Source: Brenneria goodwinii (GTDB lineage: Bacteria > Pseudomonadota > Gammaproteobacteria > Enterobacterales > Enterobacteriaceae). Taken from it: a DNA stretch of 64,000 bases. The stretch is from positions 496,001 to 560,000 of the forward strand of contig NZ_CP014137.1 of the NCBI RefSeq assembly GCF_002291445.1, read 5' to 3'. Positions 1-8,409 of the stretch are shown piece by piece (within the stretch, counting starts at the first letter, position 1; each line of letters opens with the position of its first letter). The position numbers and the translations under genes are program-made. The notes under the pieces are model-generated. The model worked only from the letters and a program-made list of their open reading frames with translations. It was not told the origin of the DNA and did not search any database.

Positions 1-246
1 TACTTTAGTCACAATTATATGAGTGACAATACTTTCATTATTATTTGCATATCGTTTTGAAGGACGTACCAAATAGCGCTGGCGGCCGTCAGCATAAATA
101 ATTCCTGCCTGATTAAAGTTTCTTGTACAGTCCAGGGTATTCGCCAATGCGCGAAAATCGAAATCAGCGCCTGACTGATTACCTATCCAGCGGGAAAAGT
201 CATAGTCCGGCAAGCCACGTTGGGCGAGGGAAGAGGTCAACGGCAT
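1..246 (-). CDS. Unrecognised protein, partial (3' end outside window)
   Basis: An open frame of about 82 codons runs leftward off the window edge. Its ATG is preceded by a strong Shine-Dalgarno (GAAGGAGC, about 5 bases upstream), so I take it as a real gene start. The N-terminus reads MPLTSSLAQRGLPDYDF, with further polar, Asn/Arg-rich sequence and no signal peptide or membrane segment in the visible part. I do not recognise the family. It is transcribed in the same direction as the emfourin and protealysin genes to its right but is separated from them by about 150 bases of AT-rich sequence, so it may have its own promoter. Confidence 0.6.
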   Translation of the reverse strand, partial: MPLTSSLAQRGLPDYDFSRWIGNQSGADFDFRALANTLDCTRNFNQAGIIYADGRQRYLVRPSKRYANNNESIVTHIIVTKV

Positions 247-396
247 TTTTATGCTCCTTCATATTAAATAAATGCCAACAACTCGAAATTTATTGAGTAT
301 ATAATCGTTAAAAAACAGGTAATTGCTTTCTTGGGTGTTTAATGGGTAAACAATAGCGCGCCAGATGACATGTAAGCAACAAGAAATTTAACGGTG

Positions 397-735
397 TTAT
401 TTGCCTTCGCGCCATAGGGTGGTGAGTTCCGGCGGCGCCAGATCTTCCGGAATCAAAAATTCTTGTTCAGTATGGTGTGTTTTCCCTGCGGAAGAAAAAT
501 AGATATGAATCCGGTAATAAAACTGATCGCCGCGTCCGGGGGAATCAGGTTTTCCGGGGTCGCGCGCTTGCGGCAGGGCATGGCGGATAGCGGCGCAGAT
601 GCGTTCCCGCTCTGACTCCGGCAGGTTGGCCAGGGCAAAACGCCGCAGCCCGGCCAACTTGGGTATCCACGCAATACCGCCTTCACGCGCCAGTTCGACA
701 ATGGCGTCATTGGTGAGCGTCGGCAAATTTTTCAT
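397..735 (-). CDS. Emfourin-like protease inhibitor
   Basis: A 112-residue cytosolic protein with no signal peptide, encoded directly downstream of a protealysin-like metalloprotease. Its ATG overlaps the protease stop codon (4-base ATGA-type overlap) and has a good ribosome site (GGGAGG), so the two are translationally coupled. Size, position and sequence style (basic N-terminal half, RIHIYFSSAGKTHH, a C-terminal segment rich in Pro and acidic residues) match emfourin, the inhibitor of protealysin in Serratia that sits in the same two-gene operon. In that system the inhibitor binds the M4 protease with high affinity and keeps it in check. The function here is inferred from sequence resemblance and operon arrangement. 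Confidence 0.78.
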   Translation of the reverse strand: MKNLPTLTNDAIVELAREGGIAWIPKLAGLRRFALANLPESERERICAAIRHALPQARDPGKPDSPGRGDQFYYRIHIYFSSAGKTHHTEQEFLIPEDLAPPELTTLWREGK

Positions 736-1775
736 AATCCTCCCAGTGAGGACACCACGCCTACTTTTTCCCAGGACTGTTTAACAATGTCAGCGACGGA
801 TTGGTCAAAACGCCGTTCGGCGTGCTGGATGGTATATCGGGCGAATACGTCAAAATCGGCGTTCTGCGGCAGCGATTTATCACACAGCGTGTCGTACCAT
901 ATTCTGCCCGCTTTTTCCCAGGAGTAGCCGCCCAATTCGGTGGCCGCCAGATAGAATGCCCGATTTGGTATGCCTGAGTTGAGGTGTACGCCGCCATTAT
1001 CTTCACGAGTGTTGATATAGCCGTCCATATGGGATGGTTGCGGATCCCTGCCTAACAACAGATCGTCATACGCGCTTCCCGGTTGAGACATTGAGCGCAG
1101 GCCGCTACCGTGGATCCCTTCCGCCAGCAGCTCATCTCCGATCATCCAGTCAGCCTGTTCCACGGTTTGTCCGCGGTGAAATTGTTTCACCATTGAGCCA
1201 AAAACGTCGGATAACGATTCGTTCAGCGCGCCGGATTGTCTTAAATAAATAAGCCCGGCTTCGCTCTCAATCACGCCATGTGACAATTCATGCGCCACAA
1301 TATCGATGGCGATGGTGAAACGATTGAAGATTTTGCCGTCGCCATCGCCAAAAACCATCTGCTGTCCATTCCAGAACGCGTTTTGATACTCTTGACCGTA
1401 ATGGACGGTTCCCGCCAGCGTTAACCCTTGATTATCGAGGGAGTTGCGTTGGAAGACTTGCCAGAAGAAATCATAGGTGACGCCAAGAAAGTCATAGGCT
1501 TCATCGGTAGCGATATCACCGTTGCTGCTCTGGCCCTCTTTACGTACCAGGTTACCCGGCAGCAGCTGTTGGTTTTCCGCATCATAAATTTCGCGATAGG
1601 CCTGTCCGGTGGAAGCCAGTTCGTGAGGCGCGGGTCTGGAGTGAGCGCTAACCATCAGCGATTGAACATGCATCAGAGTTTGTTGGGCGCAGCGACGCTG
1701 ATCCTCGGAACCATTGGCGATAATGCGATGCAGGATGTAGGGCGGGATCACGCTGTGAATCGGTCTGGACCTCAT
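732..1775 (-). CDS. Protealysin-like M4 (thermolysin family) metalloprotease
   Basis: A 347-residue zinc metalloprotease. The active site HELSH is at residues 162-166. The third zinc ligand lies in GALNESLSD (Glu186, with Asp190), and the catalytic His is in GGVHLNSGIPNRAF (about residue 264). There is no signal peptide. Instead there is a short propeptide with PPYIL at residues 11-15, the hallmark of protealysin-like proteases as opposed to long-propeptide thermolysins. Length matches Serratia protealysin (about 340 residues). The start is supported by AAGGAG about 8 bases upstream. It forms an operon with the emfourin-like inhibitor. Protealysins are mostly intracellular and have been linked to host-cell invasion; that role is from the family, not from this sequence. 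Confidence 0.9.
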   Translation of the reverse strand: MRSRPIHSVIPPYILHRIIANGSEDQRRCAQQTLMHVQSLMVSAHSRPAPHELASTGQAYREIYDAENQQLLPGNLVRKEGQSSNGDIATDEAYDFLGVTYDFFWQVFQRNSLDNQGLTLAGTVHYGQEYQNAFWNGQQMVFGDGDGKIFNRFTIAIDIVAHELSHGVIESEAGLIYLRQSGALNESLSDVFGSMVKQFHRGQTVEQADWMIGDELLAEGIHGSGLRSMSQPGSAYDDLLLGRDPQPSHMDGYINTREDNGGVHLNSGIPNRAFYLAATELGGYSWEKAGRIWYDTLCDKSLPQNADFDVFARYTIQHAERRFDQSVADIVKQSWEKVGVVSSLGGL

Positions 1776-1876
1776 ACCTCTGTCTCCTTGATAAAGGTGG
1801 CTACTGGCAATTCAGACGATCGAAAGGGGTGGCAGTTAATAATTTACCAAAGTAAGTATAGCTTAGTGGTGTATTA

Positions 1877-3259
1877 CTATATTTTGCGTCGTTTGACTAT
1901 TGATGTTGTCGCTTTTTCCGGTATCAGCGCGGTAACCTGACTTTCTACCCAGCCATCCTGCAGACGGGTCTTAAGCGTTTCACCCGGCGCGGCTTGGGCG
2001 ATATTTTTCAGCACCCGGCCATCTGGCGTGGTTGTCACGTTGTAACCCCGCGCCAGCGTCGCCAGCGGGCTTACGCCTTCCAGATGCGAGCAGGCCTCGC
2101 CCAGTCTTTGCTTATGCTGACCGAGCTGGCGTTCAAGGGCACGCTGCATCTGGTACTGCAACTGTTGTAAACGTTGTTGCGCGCGATGGATCTTCGGTTG
2201 TGGCTGCTGCTGTATCAGCCGTTGTTGTAAACGTTCGCTTCGGCGTGACAACTGTTTGAGCTGTAACTGCATTCCTTCGTCCAGCCGCTGGCGCAGTTTG
2301 ACCAGTTGAGTCTGCTGACGCGCCAGCCGCAGCTGTGGATGCTGCTGCTGTAAGCGGTGATGCAGGCGGGTGAATTCTCGACTGCGCTGGGCAAGGTAAT
2401 AATCCATCGCCATTTCTAACCTCTGGCGTTGAGATTGTAGCTGGCGAATTAGTTCGAGTTGGTTACGGCTGACCAGTTCCGCGGCGGCTGACGGCGTAGG
2501 GGCGCGTAAATCACCGACGAAATCGGCGATGGTGACATCGGTTTCATGGCCGACCGCGCTGACGATGGGAATACGACTGGCGAAAATAGCCCGGGCGACC
2601 CGTTCATCGTTAAAGCTCCATAGGTCTTCTAGCGAACCGCCGCCGCGGCCCACAATCAAGACGTCACATTCGTCGCGCAGATTCGCCAGTTCGATCGCGC
2701 GCACAATCTGTAGCGGCGCTTCAGCGCCCTGCACCGCGGTGGGGTAAACCACCACCGGCAGCGACGGATCCCGGCGTTGCAAGACCTGTAAGATATCGTG
2801 CAAGGCGGCGCCGCTGGCTGAAGTGATCACCCCAACCTGTTTGGCCGGGCTGGGCAATACCTGCTTAAACTGCTGATCGAAAATCCCTTCCGCGGCAAGG
2901 CGTTGCTTTAATTGTTCAAACTGCTGTTGCAACAGGCCATCGCCGGCCGGCTGCATACTTTCCGCCAGCAGTTGGTAATCACCGCGTGGTTCATACAGCG
3001 TAATCGACGCGCGTATCAGCACCTGCTGGCCGTTTTGCGGGCGGAAGGTGACGCGGCGGTTACTGTTGCGAAACATGGCGCAGCGTACCTGCGCGCGCTC
3101 ATCTTTCAGCGTGAAATACCAGTGGCCGGAGGAAGGTTGAGAAAGGTTGGAGATTTCACCGGAAAGCCATATCTGACCCATTTCCATTTCCAGCAGCTGC
3201 CGAACCGTCTGATTCAGGCGGCTAACGGTGAAAATTGCAGAAGAGGGAAACTGAGACAT
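1877..3259 (-). CDS. xseA: Exodeoxyribonuclease VII large subunit
   Basis: A 460-residue protein with the N-terminal OB-fold (residues about 8-100, starting SAIFTVSRLNQTVRQLLE), the central nuclease core with PSPAKQVGVITSASGAALHDI and VGRGGGSLEDLWSFN, and a long Gln/Arg/Leu-rich coiled coil (about 260-410). It degrades single-stranded DNA from both ends together with XseB. I chose the ATG giving MSQFPSSAIF. An upstream TTG would add five residues but has no clear ribosome site, and E. coli XseA starts at the same point. It lies divergent from guaBA, the usual enteric arrangement. Confidence 0.97.
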   Translation of the reverse strand: MSQFPSSAIFTVSRLNQTVRQLLEMEMGQIWLSGEISNLSQPSSGHWYFTLKDERAQVRCAMFRNSNRRVTFRPQNGQQVLIRASITLYEPRGDYQLLAESMQPAGDGLLQQQFEQLKQRLAAEGIFDQQFKQVLPSPAKQVGVITSASGAALHDILQVLQRRDPSLPVVVYPTAVQGAEAPLQIVRAIELANLRDECDVLIVGRGGGSLEDLWSFNDERVARAIFASRIPIVSAVGHETDVTIADFVGDLRAPTPSAAAELVSRNQLELIRQLQSQRQRLEMAMDYYLAQRSREFTRLHHRLQQQHPQLRLARQQTQLVKLRQRLDEGMQLQLKQLSRRSERLQQRLIQQQPQPKIHRAQQRLQQLQYQMQRALERQLGQHKQRLGEACSHLEGVSPLATLARGYNVTTTPDGRVLKNIAQAAPGETLKTRLQDGWVESQVTALIPEKATTSIVKRRKI

Positions 3260-3348
3260 TGTGAGCCAGATCAAATATTAAAACAGTGACTTAATTGATC
3301 GATACTACCTGCATGTGAAAGGTAATCAAGCATTTTTTAAAAAAACAC

Positions 3349-3377
3349 TGGAGACAAGTGGTTACGCTCTGTATAAT
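3349..3377 (+). promoter_or_regulatory. Probable sigma-70 promoter of guaBA
   Basis: A perfect TATAAT hexamer (3372-3377) is preceded at 17 bases by TGGAGA, a fair -35 box. Upstream lies an A/T-rich run (about 3330-3345) that could act as an UP element, as in the strong stringently controlled guaBA promoter of E. coli. The transcript would have about a 45-base leader before guaB. I did not find a convincing PurR operator. Confidence 0.6.
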
Positions 3378-3430
3378 GCCACGGCAATATTTTATCTGTT
3401 CTTCACATCCACCTTGGTGAGATATTGCCC

Positions 3431-4897
3431 ATGTTACGTATCGCTAAAGAAGCACTGACGTTTGACGACGTCCTCCTTATTCCCGCTCATTCCACTGTCC
3501 TGCCTAATACGGCTGATTTAACGACTCAACTGACGAAAACCATTCGTCTGAATATTCCTATGCTGTCCGCCGCCATGGATACCGTAACGGAATCCCGTCT
3601 GGCGATCGCGCTGGCGCAGGAAGGCGGTCTTGGCTTTATTCATAAAAATATGTCCATTGAACGTCAGGCTGAAGAAGTTAGCCGCGTAAAAAGACATGAA
3701 AGCGGCGTCGTTGTCGATCCGCAGACCGTTACGCCAACCACCACGTTGCGTCAGGTAAAAGCGCTGACCGAACGTAACGGCTTTGCCGGTTATCCGGTGG
3801 TTGCCGAAGGCAATGAGCTGGTTGGTATCATTACCGGTCGTGACGTGCGTTTCGTCACCGATTTGGATCTGCCGGTCAGCGCGGTGATGACGCCGAAAGA
3901 GCGTTTGGTAACGGTAAAAGCCGACGAAGCCCGTGAAGTGGTGCTGCACAGAATGCATGAGAAGCGCATTGAAAAAGCGCTGGTGGTGGATGATGCATTC
4001 CATCTGATCGGCATGATCACTGTAAAAGATTTCCAGAAGGCGGAACGTAAGCCTAACGCTTGTAAAGATGAACATGGCCGTCTGCGCGTTGGCGCGGCTG
4101 TCGGTGCCGGCGAAGGCAACGAAGAACGTATTGATGCGCTGGTTGCGGCCGGTGTCGATGTGCTGCTGATTGACTCCTCACACGGTCATTCCGAAGGCGT
4201 ATTACAGCGCATCCGCGACGCTCGCGCCAAATATCCGAACCTGCCGATTATCGGCGGCAACGTGGCGACTGCCGCTGGCGCAAAAGCGTTGGCGGAAGCC
4301 GGCGTTAGCGCGGTTAAAGTGGGTATCGGTCCTGGTTCTATTTGTACTACCCGTATTGTTACCGGTGTCGGCGTTCCGCAGATCACCGCCATTTCCGATG
4401 CGGTTGACGCGCTGGAAGGCACCGGCATTCCGGTTATCGCCGACGGCGGTATTCGTTTCTCCGGCGACATCGCCAAAGCGATCGCCGCGGGCGCAGCCTG
4501 TGTGATGGTCGGCTCCATGCTGGCCGGTACGGAAGAATCTCCCGGCGAGATCGAACTGTATCAGGGGCGTTCTTTCAAATCCTACCGCGGTATGGGTTCG
4601 CTGGGCGCGATGTCCAAAGGGTCTTCCGACCGTTACTTCCAGAGCGACAATGCGGCGGACAAACTGGTGCCGGAAGGTATCGAAGGCCGCGTGGCGTACA
4701 AAGGCCGCCTGAAAGAAATCGTCCATCAGCAGATGGGCGGGCTGCGTTCCTGCATGGGCCTGACCGGTTGCGGAACAATAGACGCGCTGCGCACTCAGGC
4801 TGAGTTCGTACGCATCAGCGGCGCGGGTATTCAGGAAAGTCATGTTCACGACGTTACCATTACCAAGGAATCACCGAATTACCGTATGGGCTCATAA
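3431..4897 (+). CDS. guaB: Inosine-5'-monophosphate dehydrogenase
   Basis: A 488-residue IMPDH, collinear with E. coli GuaB. The N-terminus is MLRIAKEALTFDDVLLIPA. Paired CBS domains occupy about residues 92-205. The catalytic loop GIGPGSICTTR contains the Cys that forms the covalent XMP intermediate, and the flap RGMGSLGAM and C-terminal SPNYRMGS are present. It oxidises IMP to XMP with NAD, the first committed step to GMP. I take the ATG two codons downstream of a possible TTG because it matches the family start. It is first in the guaBA operon. Confidence 0.98.
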   Translation: MLRIAKEALTFDDVLLIPAHSTVLPNTADLTTQLTKTIRLNIPMLSAAMDTVTESRLAIALAQEGGLGFIHKNMSIERQAEEVSRVKRHESGVVVDPQTVTPTTTLRQVKALTERNGFAGYPVVAEGNELVGIITGRDVRFVTDLDLPVSAVMTPKERLVTVKADEAREVVLHRMHEKRIEKALVVDDAFHLIGMITVKDFQKAERKPNACKDEHGRLRVGAAVGAGEGNEERIDALVAAGVDVLLIDSSHGHSEGVLQRIRDARAKYPNLPIIGGNVATAAGAKALAEAGVSAVKVGIGPGSICTTRIVTGVGVPQITAISDAVDALEGTGIPVIADGGIRFSGDIAKAIAAGAACVMVGSMLAGTEESPGEIELYQGRSFKSYRGMGSLGAMSKGSSDRYFQSDNAADKLVPEGIEGRVAYKGRLKEIVHQQMGGLRSCMGLTGCGTIDALRTQAEFVRISGAGIQESHVHDVTITKESPNYRMGS

Positions 4898-4924
4898 GGT
4901 GATTTGCAGGCTGATTTAAATAGT

Positions 4925-4951
4925 TAAACCCGGTAATATTCGCCGGGTTTA
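4925..4951 (+). terminator. Intercistronic hairpin between guaB and guaA
   Basis: A 9-base inverted repeat (TAAACCCGG / CCGGGTTTA) with a 9-base loop is followed by a moderately T-rich stretch. It could be a weak or partial terminator, or an mRNA-stabilising element, inside the guaBA operon. The T tract is interrupted, so full termination is unlikely. Confidence 0.5.
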
Positions 4952-4966
4952 CTTACTTTTTGTTTC

Positions 4967-5028
4967 TACCCAATAGATTTCAAGGCGCAGGAAGTCAGCG
5001 ATGCCTGCAACGTGGAAGATGAAGGGTA
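4967..5028. repeat. Short copy of enterobacterial palindromic repeat (TACCC...GGGTA type)
   Basis: A 62-base element whose ends are inverted: TACCCAATAGATTTCAAGG at the left pairs imperfectly with the right end, which runs CGTGGAAGATGAAGGGTA. A longer member of the same family, with TACCCTAAATAATTCGAG and GACGGGTA ends, lies at 56359-56498. Such intergenic palindromic repeats are common in Yersinia, Serratia and Pectobacterium-type genomes. It occupies the guaB-guaA spacer and so is transcribed. Confidence 0.65.
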
Positions 5029-5053
5029 ATTCGTATTTTGGAATACGCCTCTT

Positions 5054-6631
5054 ATGACAGATAACATTCATCAACACCGCATTCTTATCTTGGATTTCGG
5101 CTCGCAATACACACAGCTGGTTGCTCGACGTATTCGTGAACTGGGCGTTTATTGCGAACTTTGGGCATGGGATGTCACCGAAGCGCAGATCCGTGAATTC
5201 AATCCGAACGGGATTATCCTTTCCGGCGGTCCGGAAAGCACCACCGAGTTTAACAGCCCGCGCGCGCCCGAGTATGTATTCCAGGCTGGCGTGCCGGTGT
5301 TGGGTATTTGCTACGGCATGCAGACCATGGCGATGCAACTGGGCGGCCACGTGGAAGGCTCCAGTGAACGTGAATTCGGCTATGCGCAGGTTGAAGTGAA
5401 AACCGACAGTATGCTGGTGAAGGATATCCAGGATGCGTTGAGCGCGGCTGGCGCGCCGCTGCTGGATGTCTGGATGAGTCACGGCGATAAGGTAACCGCC
5501 ATTCCCGCTGATTTTGTCACGGTCGCCAGTACCGATACCTGTCCGTTCGCCATTATGGCTAACGAAGAAAAACGTTTTTACGGCGTACAGTTCCACCCTG
5601 AAGTGACGCATACCCGTCAGGGATTGCGCTTGCTTGAGCGTTTTGTGCGCGATATCTGCCAGTGTGAAGCCTTATGGACGCCGGCGAAAATTATCGACGA
5701 TGCGGTGGCGCGCATTCGCCGGCAGGTTGGCGACGACAAGGTGCTGCTTGCCCTGTCCGGCGGGGTGGATTCTTCCGTTACCGCGATGCTGCTGCAACGC
5801 GCGATCGGCGACCGCCTGACCTGCGTTTTCGTTGATAACGGACTGCTGCGCCTTAACGAAGCCGAGCAGGTGATGGAGATGTTCGGCGACCACTTCGGAC
5901 TGAATATTGTGCATATCGAAGCGGAAGAGCGCTTCCTGAGCGCCCTGGCCGGCATCGACGATCCGGAAGCGAAGCGTAAGATCATCGGCCGCGTTTTCGT
6001 TGAGGTATTTGATGAAGAAGCCATCAAGCTGACCGACGTTAAATGGCTGGCGCAGGGCACTATCTACCCGGATGTGATCGAATCCGCCGCATCCGCAACC
6101 GGTAAGGCGCACGTCATTAAATCTCACCATAACGTCGGCGGTTTGCCGAAAGAGATGAAGATGAGCTTGGTCGAACCGCTGAAAGAGCTGTTTAAAGACG
6201 AAGTGCGTAAGATCGGGCTGGAGCTGGGCCTGCCGTACAACATGCTTTACCGCCATCCGTTCCCGGGGCCGGGCCTTGGCGTACGCGTGCTGGGCGAAGT
6301 GAAGAAAGAGTACTGCGACCTGCTGCGCCGCGCCGATGCGATCTTCATTGAAGAACTGCATAAGGCCGATCTGTATAACAAGGTCAGCCAGGCGTTTACC
6401 GTCTTTCTGCCGGTGCGTTCCGTTGGCGTAATGGGCGACGGCCGTAAATATGATTGGGTTGTTTCACTGCGCGCGGTGGAAACCATCGACTTTATGACCG
6501 CTCACTGGGCGCATCTGCCGTACGACTTCCTCGGCCGGGTTTCCAACCGCATCATCAACGAAGTGGACGGCATCTCCCGCGTGGTTTACGACGTTTCCGG
6601 TAAGCCGCCGGCGACGATCGAGTGGGAGTGA
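5054..6631 (+). CDS. guaA: GMP synthase (glutamine-hydrolysing)
   Basis: A 525-residue two-domain enzyme. The N-terminal class I glutamine amidotransferase has GICYGMQ with the nucleophilic Cys and the His/Glu pair in QFHPEVTHT. The ATP-pyrophosphatase domain follows with the P-loop LSGGVDSS at about residue 236, then the C-terminal dimerisation domain ending PPATIEWE. It aminates XMP to GMP using glutamine-derived ammonia and ATP. Length and sequence match E. coli GuaA. It is the second gene of guaBA and is followed by a clear terminator. The region downstream is variable in content, as often seen after guaA. Confidence 0.98.
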   Translation: MTDNIHQHRILILDFGSQYTQLVARRIRELGVYCELWAWDVTEAQIREFNPNGIILSGGPESTTEFNSPRAPEYVFQAGVPVLGICYGMQTMAMQLGGHVEGSSEREFGYAQVEVKTDSMLVKDIQDALSAAGAPLLDVWMSHGDKVTAIPADFVTVASTDTCPFAIMANEEKRFYGVQFHPEVTHTRQGLRLLERFVRDICQCEALWTPAKIIDDAVARIRRQVGDDKVLLALSGGVDSSVTAMLLQRAIGDRLTCVFVDNGLLRLNEAEQVMEMFGDHFGLNIVHIEAEERFLSALAGIDDPEAKRKIIGRVFVEVFDEEAIKLTDVKWLAQGTIYPDVIESAASATGKAHVIKSHHNVGGLPKEMKMSLVEPLKELFKDEVRKIGLELGLPYNMLYRHPFPGPGLGVRVLGEVKKEYCDLLRRADAIFIEELHKADLYNKVSQAFTVFLPVRSVGVMGDGRKYDWVVSLRAVETIDFMTAHWAHLPYDFLGRVSNRIINEVDGISRVVYDVSGKPPATIEWE

Positions 6632-6681
6632 TTTAACGTCTGGCATTAGCCTGCACGTAAAAGCAGTAAAACACCTCTAAT

Positions 6682-6705
6682 CCCGCGTAAATGCGGGTTT
6701 TTTTT
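6682..6705 (+). terminator. Rho-independent terminator of guaBA
   Basis: CCCGC and GCGGG arms around a short loop are followed by an uninterrupted run of eight T. It lies about 50 bases after the guaA stop. Confidence 0.9.
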
Positions 6706-6861
6706 GAATGAACCTGGCACTTCCTGATAAATTTTTTATCACCAGACGCACTGGTAACCATCCCGTAAATAGTGATCTCTTCCCTTTGTTCAGTACCGAT
6801 ATTGGGAGGAGAGCACAACAGAAAATGCTAAAAAGTAGATTATCGCAGAGGGAAAGGTTGT

Positions 6862-7476
6862 CTACTTTATAACCACATATTGGTCTGCACCAACGGAATA
6901 CTGGTATGGTATGCCCCCTGTGATAGAAAAATCCTCATTAGGGGGATTTATGCCATTCAAAGCAAGAAAATGAATTAGGTAAGTTCCTGAATTTTCTATA
7001 CTATGCACGAATGTGAGCTCATAGCTCTCACCGGCTCCAACATTAACAAATTGTAGTGGTATACGGGTGAGAGTTCCTGCATAGCGACCAGAAAGGAGGT
7101 TGATCGATTTCTGGTAGATTGGCTTCCCATCAGAAAAGGCAATGGGCACCAGAGTCAAGGCATCATCGTCCAGGGTAACTTTGCTTTCTTTATTGCCAAG
7201 ATTAGACAGAATGACCTTAACCTGAAGCAGATTCTGACCATTATCGAGTGGCTGAATCGTTGATTCGACCTTTGCCTGGATATGTGGTTTTTGTGTGGTC
7301 TTCTGATCTAACTCTTTTAATGTATATTCTGTGACTTCCTTTTCCTTCTTCACATATACAGTGGAGTAGTATCCCCATACTCCGACTACGATTGCTGCGA
7401 TGATCGTTGTGGCTTGGGCGAGGATTTGAAATCCGAGATGGATTTTTTCGATTTTGCTGAGCGAATTATCTGGCAT
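6862..7476 (-). CDS. Membrane-anchored protein of unknown function
   Basis: A 204-residue protein with one N-terminal membrane helix (about residues 15-36, ILAQATTIIAAIVVGVWGYY), a charged linker and a soluble domain with beta-strand character (alternating hydrophobic pattern, e.g. LLQVKVILSNLG and SYELTFVHSIENSGTYLIHF). This would be a signal-anchor protein with its globular part outside the cytoplasm, or in it if orientation is reversed. The start is supported by AAGGAA. Base composition is richer in A/T than guaBA, consistent with acquired DNA. I do not recognise the family, and neighbours give no functional hint. Confidence 0.7.
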   Translation of the reverse strand: MPDNSLSKIEKIHLGFQILAQATTIIAAIVVGVWGYYSTVYVKKEKEVTEYTLKELDQKTTQKPHIQAKVESTIQPLDNGQNLLQVKVILSNLGNKESKVTLDDDALTLVPIAFSDGKPIYQKSINLLSGRYAGTLTRIPLQFVNVGAGESYELTFVHSIENSGTYLIHFLALNGINPPNEDFSITGGIPYQYSVGADQYVVIK

Positions 7477-7540
7477 TCTTGGTTCCTTGTTAAATTGTTA
7501 AAATAGCCGCGGGATTGTATGTAATTAGGCACAATGCTTT

Positions 7541-7776
7541 CTATGCCACAGGCTCTACACCCGACTCCGGGCATCTAATCGCTGCGCCTTAAGAGCCTGG
7601 CAATAATGCTGCTATGTGGTGCCTTTCTTCGATGTTCATGCCTGATTTTCGAGCCACCGGTGACATGTTTCCGACATGGCGCCGGCTTTCGCCATATTCA
7701 TACGACTCATTTGGCTACTATGTCCAATTCAGCATAATTTTTTATGTTGGAAAAAGAATTACAATTGTGACTCATA
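7541..7776. repeat. Degenerate copy of the Tn5-ended MITE-like element
   Basis: This non-coding stretch aligns over most of its length with the element at 36061-36407. Shared blocks include TTCGAGCCACC-GTGAC, the TTCCGACATGGCGCCGG-type hairpin, CAGCATAATTT-TTA and a right end ATTGTGACTCATAG, against TTTGTGACTAAGAG in the better copy. Substitutions are scattered throughout and the left terminal repeat is not recognisable. I read it as an old, decayed member of that family. Confidence 0.6.
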
Positions 7777-7858
7777 GTCCGTGGTCTTACGGATGAAAAA
7801 AGGTGATTTTATCCGCAGGAAAATCGAAAACGGTATTTTGAGACGTGGAGTACAAGGA

Positions 7859-8107
7859 ATGAATCACAATGACTGGCATCCGGCGGATATTATTGCGGGT
7901 TTAAGAAAGCAGGGAACAACGATGGCGGCGATTTCCCGAGGGGCGGGGCTGGCGTCGTCCACGCTGGCGAATGCATTAACGCGACACTGGCCGAAAGGCG
8001 AACGCCTGATCGCCGAAGCGCTAAATAAACGCCCCGAAGAGATCTGGCCTTCGCGCTACCAAAATATCGGGAGCGGGCAGGGCGGGGTGGTAGGGAAATC
8101 AGAGTAA
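7859..8107 (+). CDS. Ner/Nlp-family DNA-binding regulator (SfsB-like)
   Basis: An 82-residue protein with the DWHPADIIAGLRKQGTTMAA segment typical of Ner-like proteins. These are Mu Ner and E. coli SfsB/Nlp, which bind DNA through a helix-turn-helix near the middle (TMAAISRGAGLASSTLANAL) and carry a WPSRY motif near the end. Start chosen at ATG with GTGGAG 8 bases upstream; ATGs further up would add residues the family lacks. Ner is a phage repressor and SfsB has been linked to maltose gene activation. Its target here is unknown, and it stands alone next to immunity-like genes. Confidence 0.8.
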   Translation: MNHNDWHPADIIAGLRKQGTTMAAISRGAGLASSTLANALTRHWPKGERLIAEALNKRPEEIWPSRYQNIGSGQGGVVGKSE

Positions 8108-8158
8108 AAAAAGCCAATAGAGATTTACGAAATTTTGTGTTTTGCATAGGTAGATTTC

Positions 8159-8205
8159 GGCGCTCCTAAATGGATTTCCATTCCATAGAAATCCGTTTGG
8201 GAGCC
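8159..8205. repeat. Long imperfect inverted repeat downstream of the Nlp-like gene
   Basis: Arms GGCGCTCCTAAATGGATTTC and GAAATCCGTTTGGGAGCC flank a 9-base loop; nearly 18 pairs form with two or three mismatches. There is no T tract, so it is more likely a palindromic repeat or mRNA structure than a standard terminator. A short GCGCAGTGCGC palindrome follows at once. Between here and the next gene (8206-8409) I see only another pair of inverted 9-mers (GGAAAGTTG at 8230 and CAACTTTCC at 8341). Confidence 0.6.
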
Positions 8206-8409
8206 AATAAGCGCAGTGCGCTTGGTACGGGAAAGTTGGCGCGCTGCATTATCGCTGCCGCAAGCTGCATTCTGTCCGTAAAGCTACCGCTTTGCCGTTA
8301 TCCGCCTACGCGCTGATGCGTATTCATATATCAAATATTGCAACTTTCCGGTAAAAAAATTAGGTATCCGGGTATATTAAACGGCTGAAAGGAGAAGGGG
8401 GAAGCGGAT

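Noticed and set aside
4202..4849. A 215-codon minus-strand frame inside guaB
   Set aside because: It lies fully antisense to guaB, and its product is a typical mirror of the guaB codons with no motif or ribosome site.
6600..6640. Possible attachment site at the 3' end of guaA
   Set aside because: I looked for a repeat of the guaA end further right and for an integrase gene and found neither in the window.
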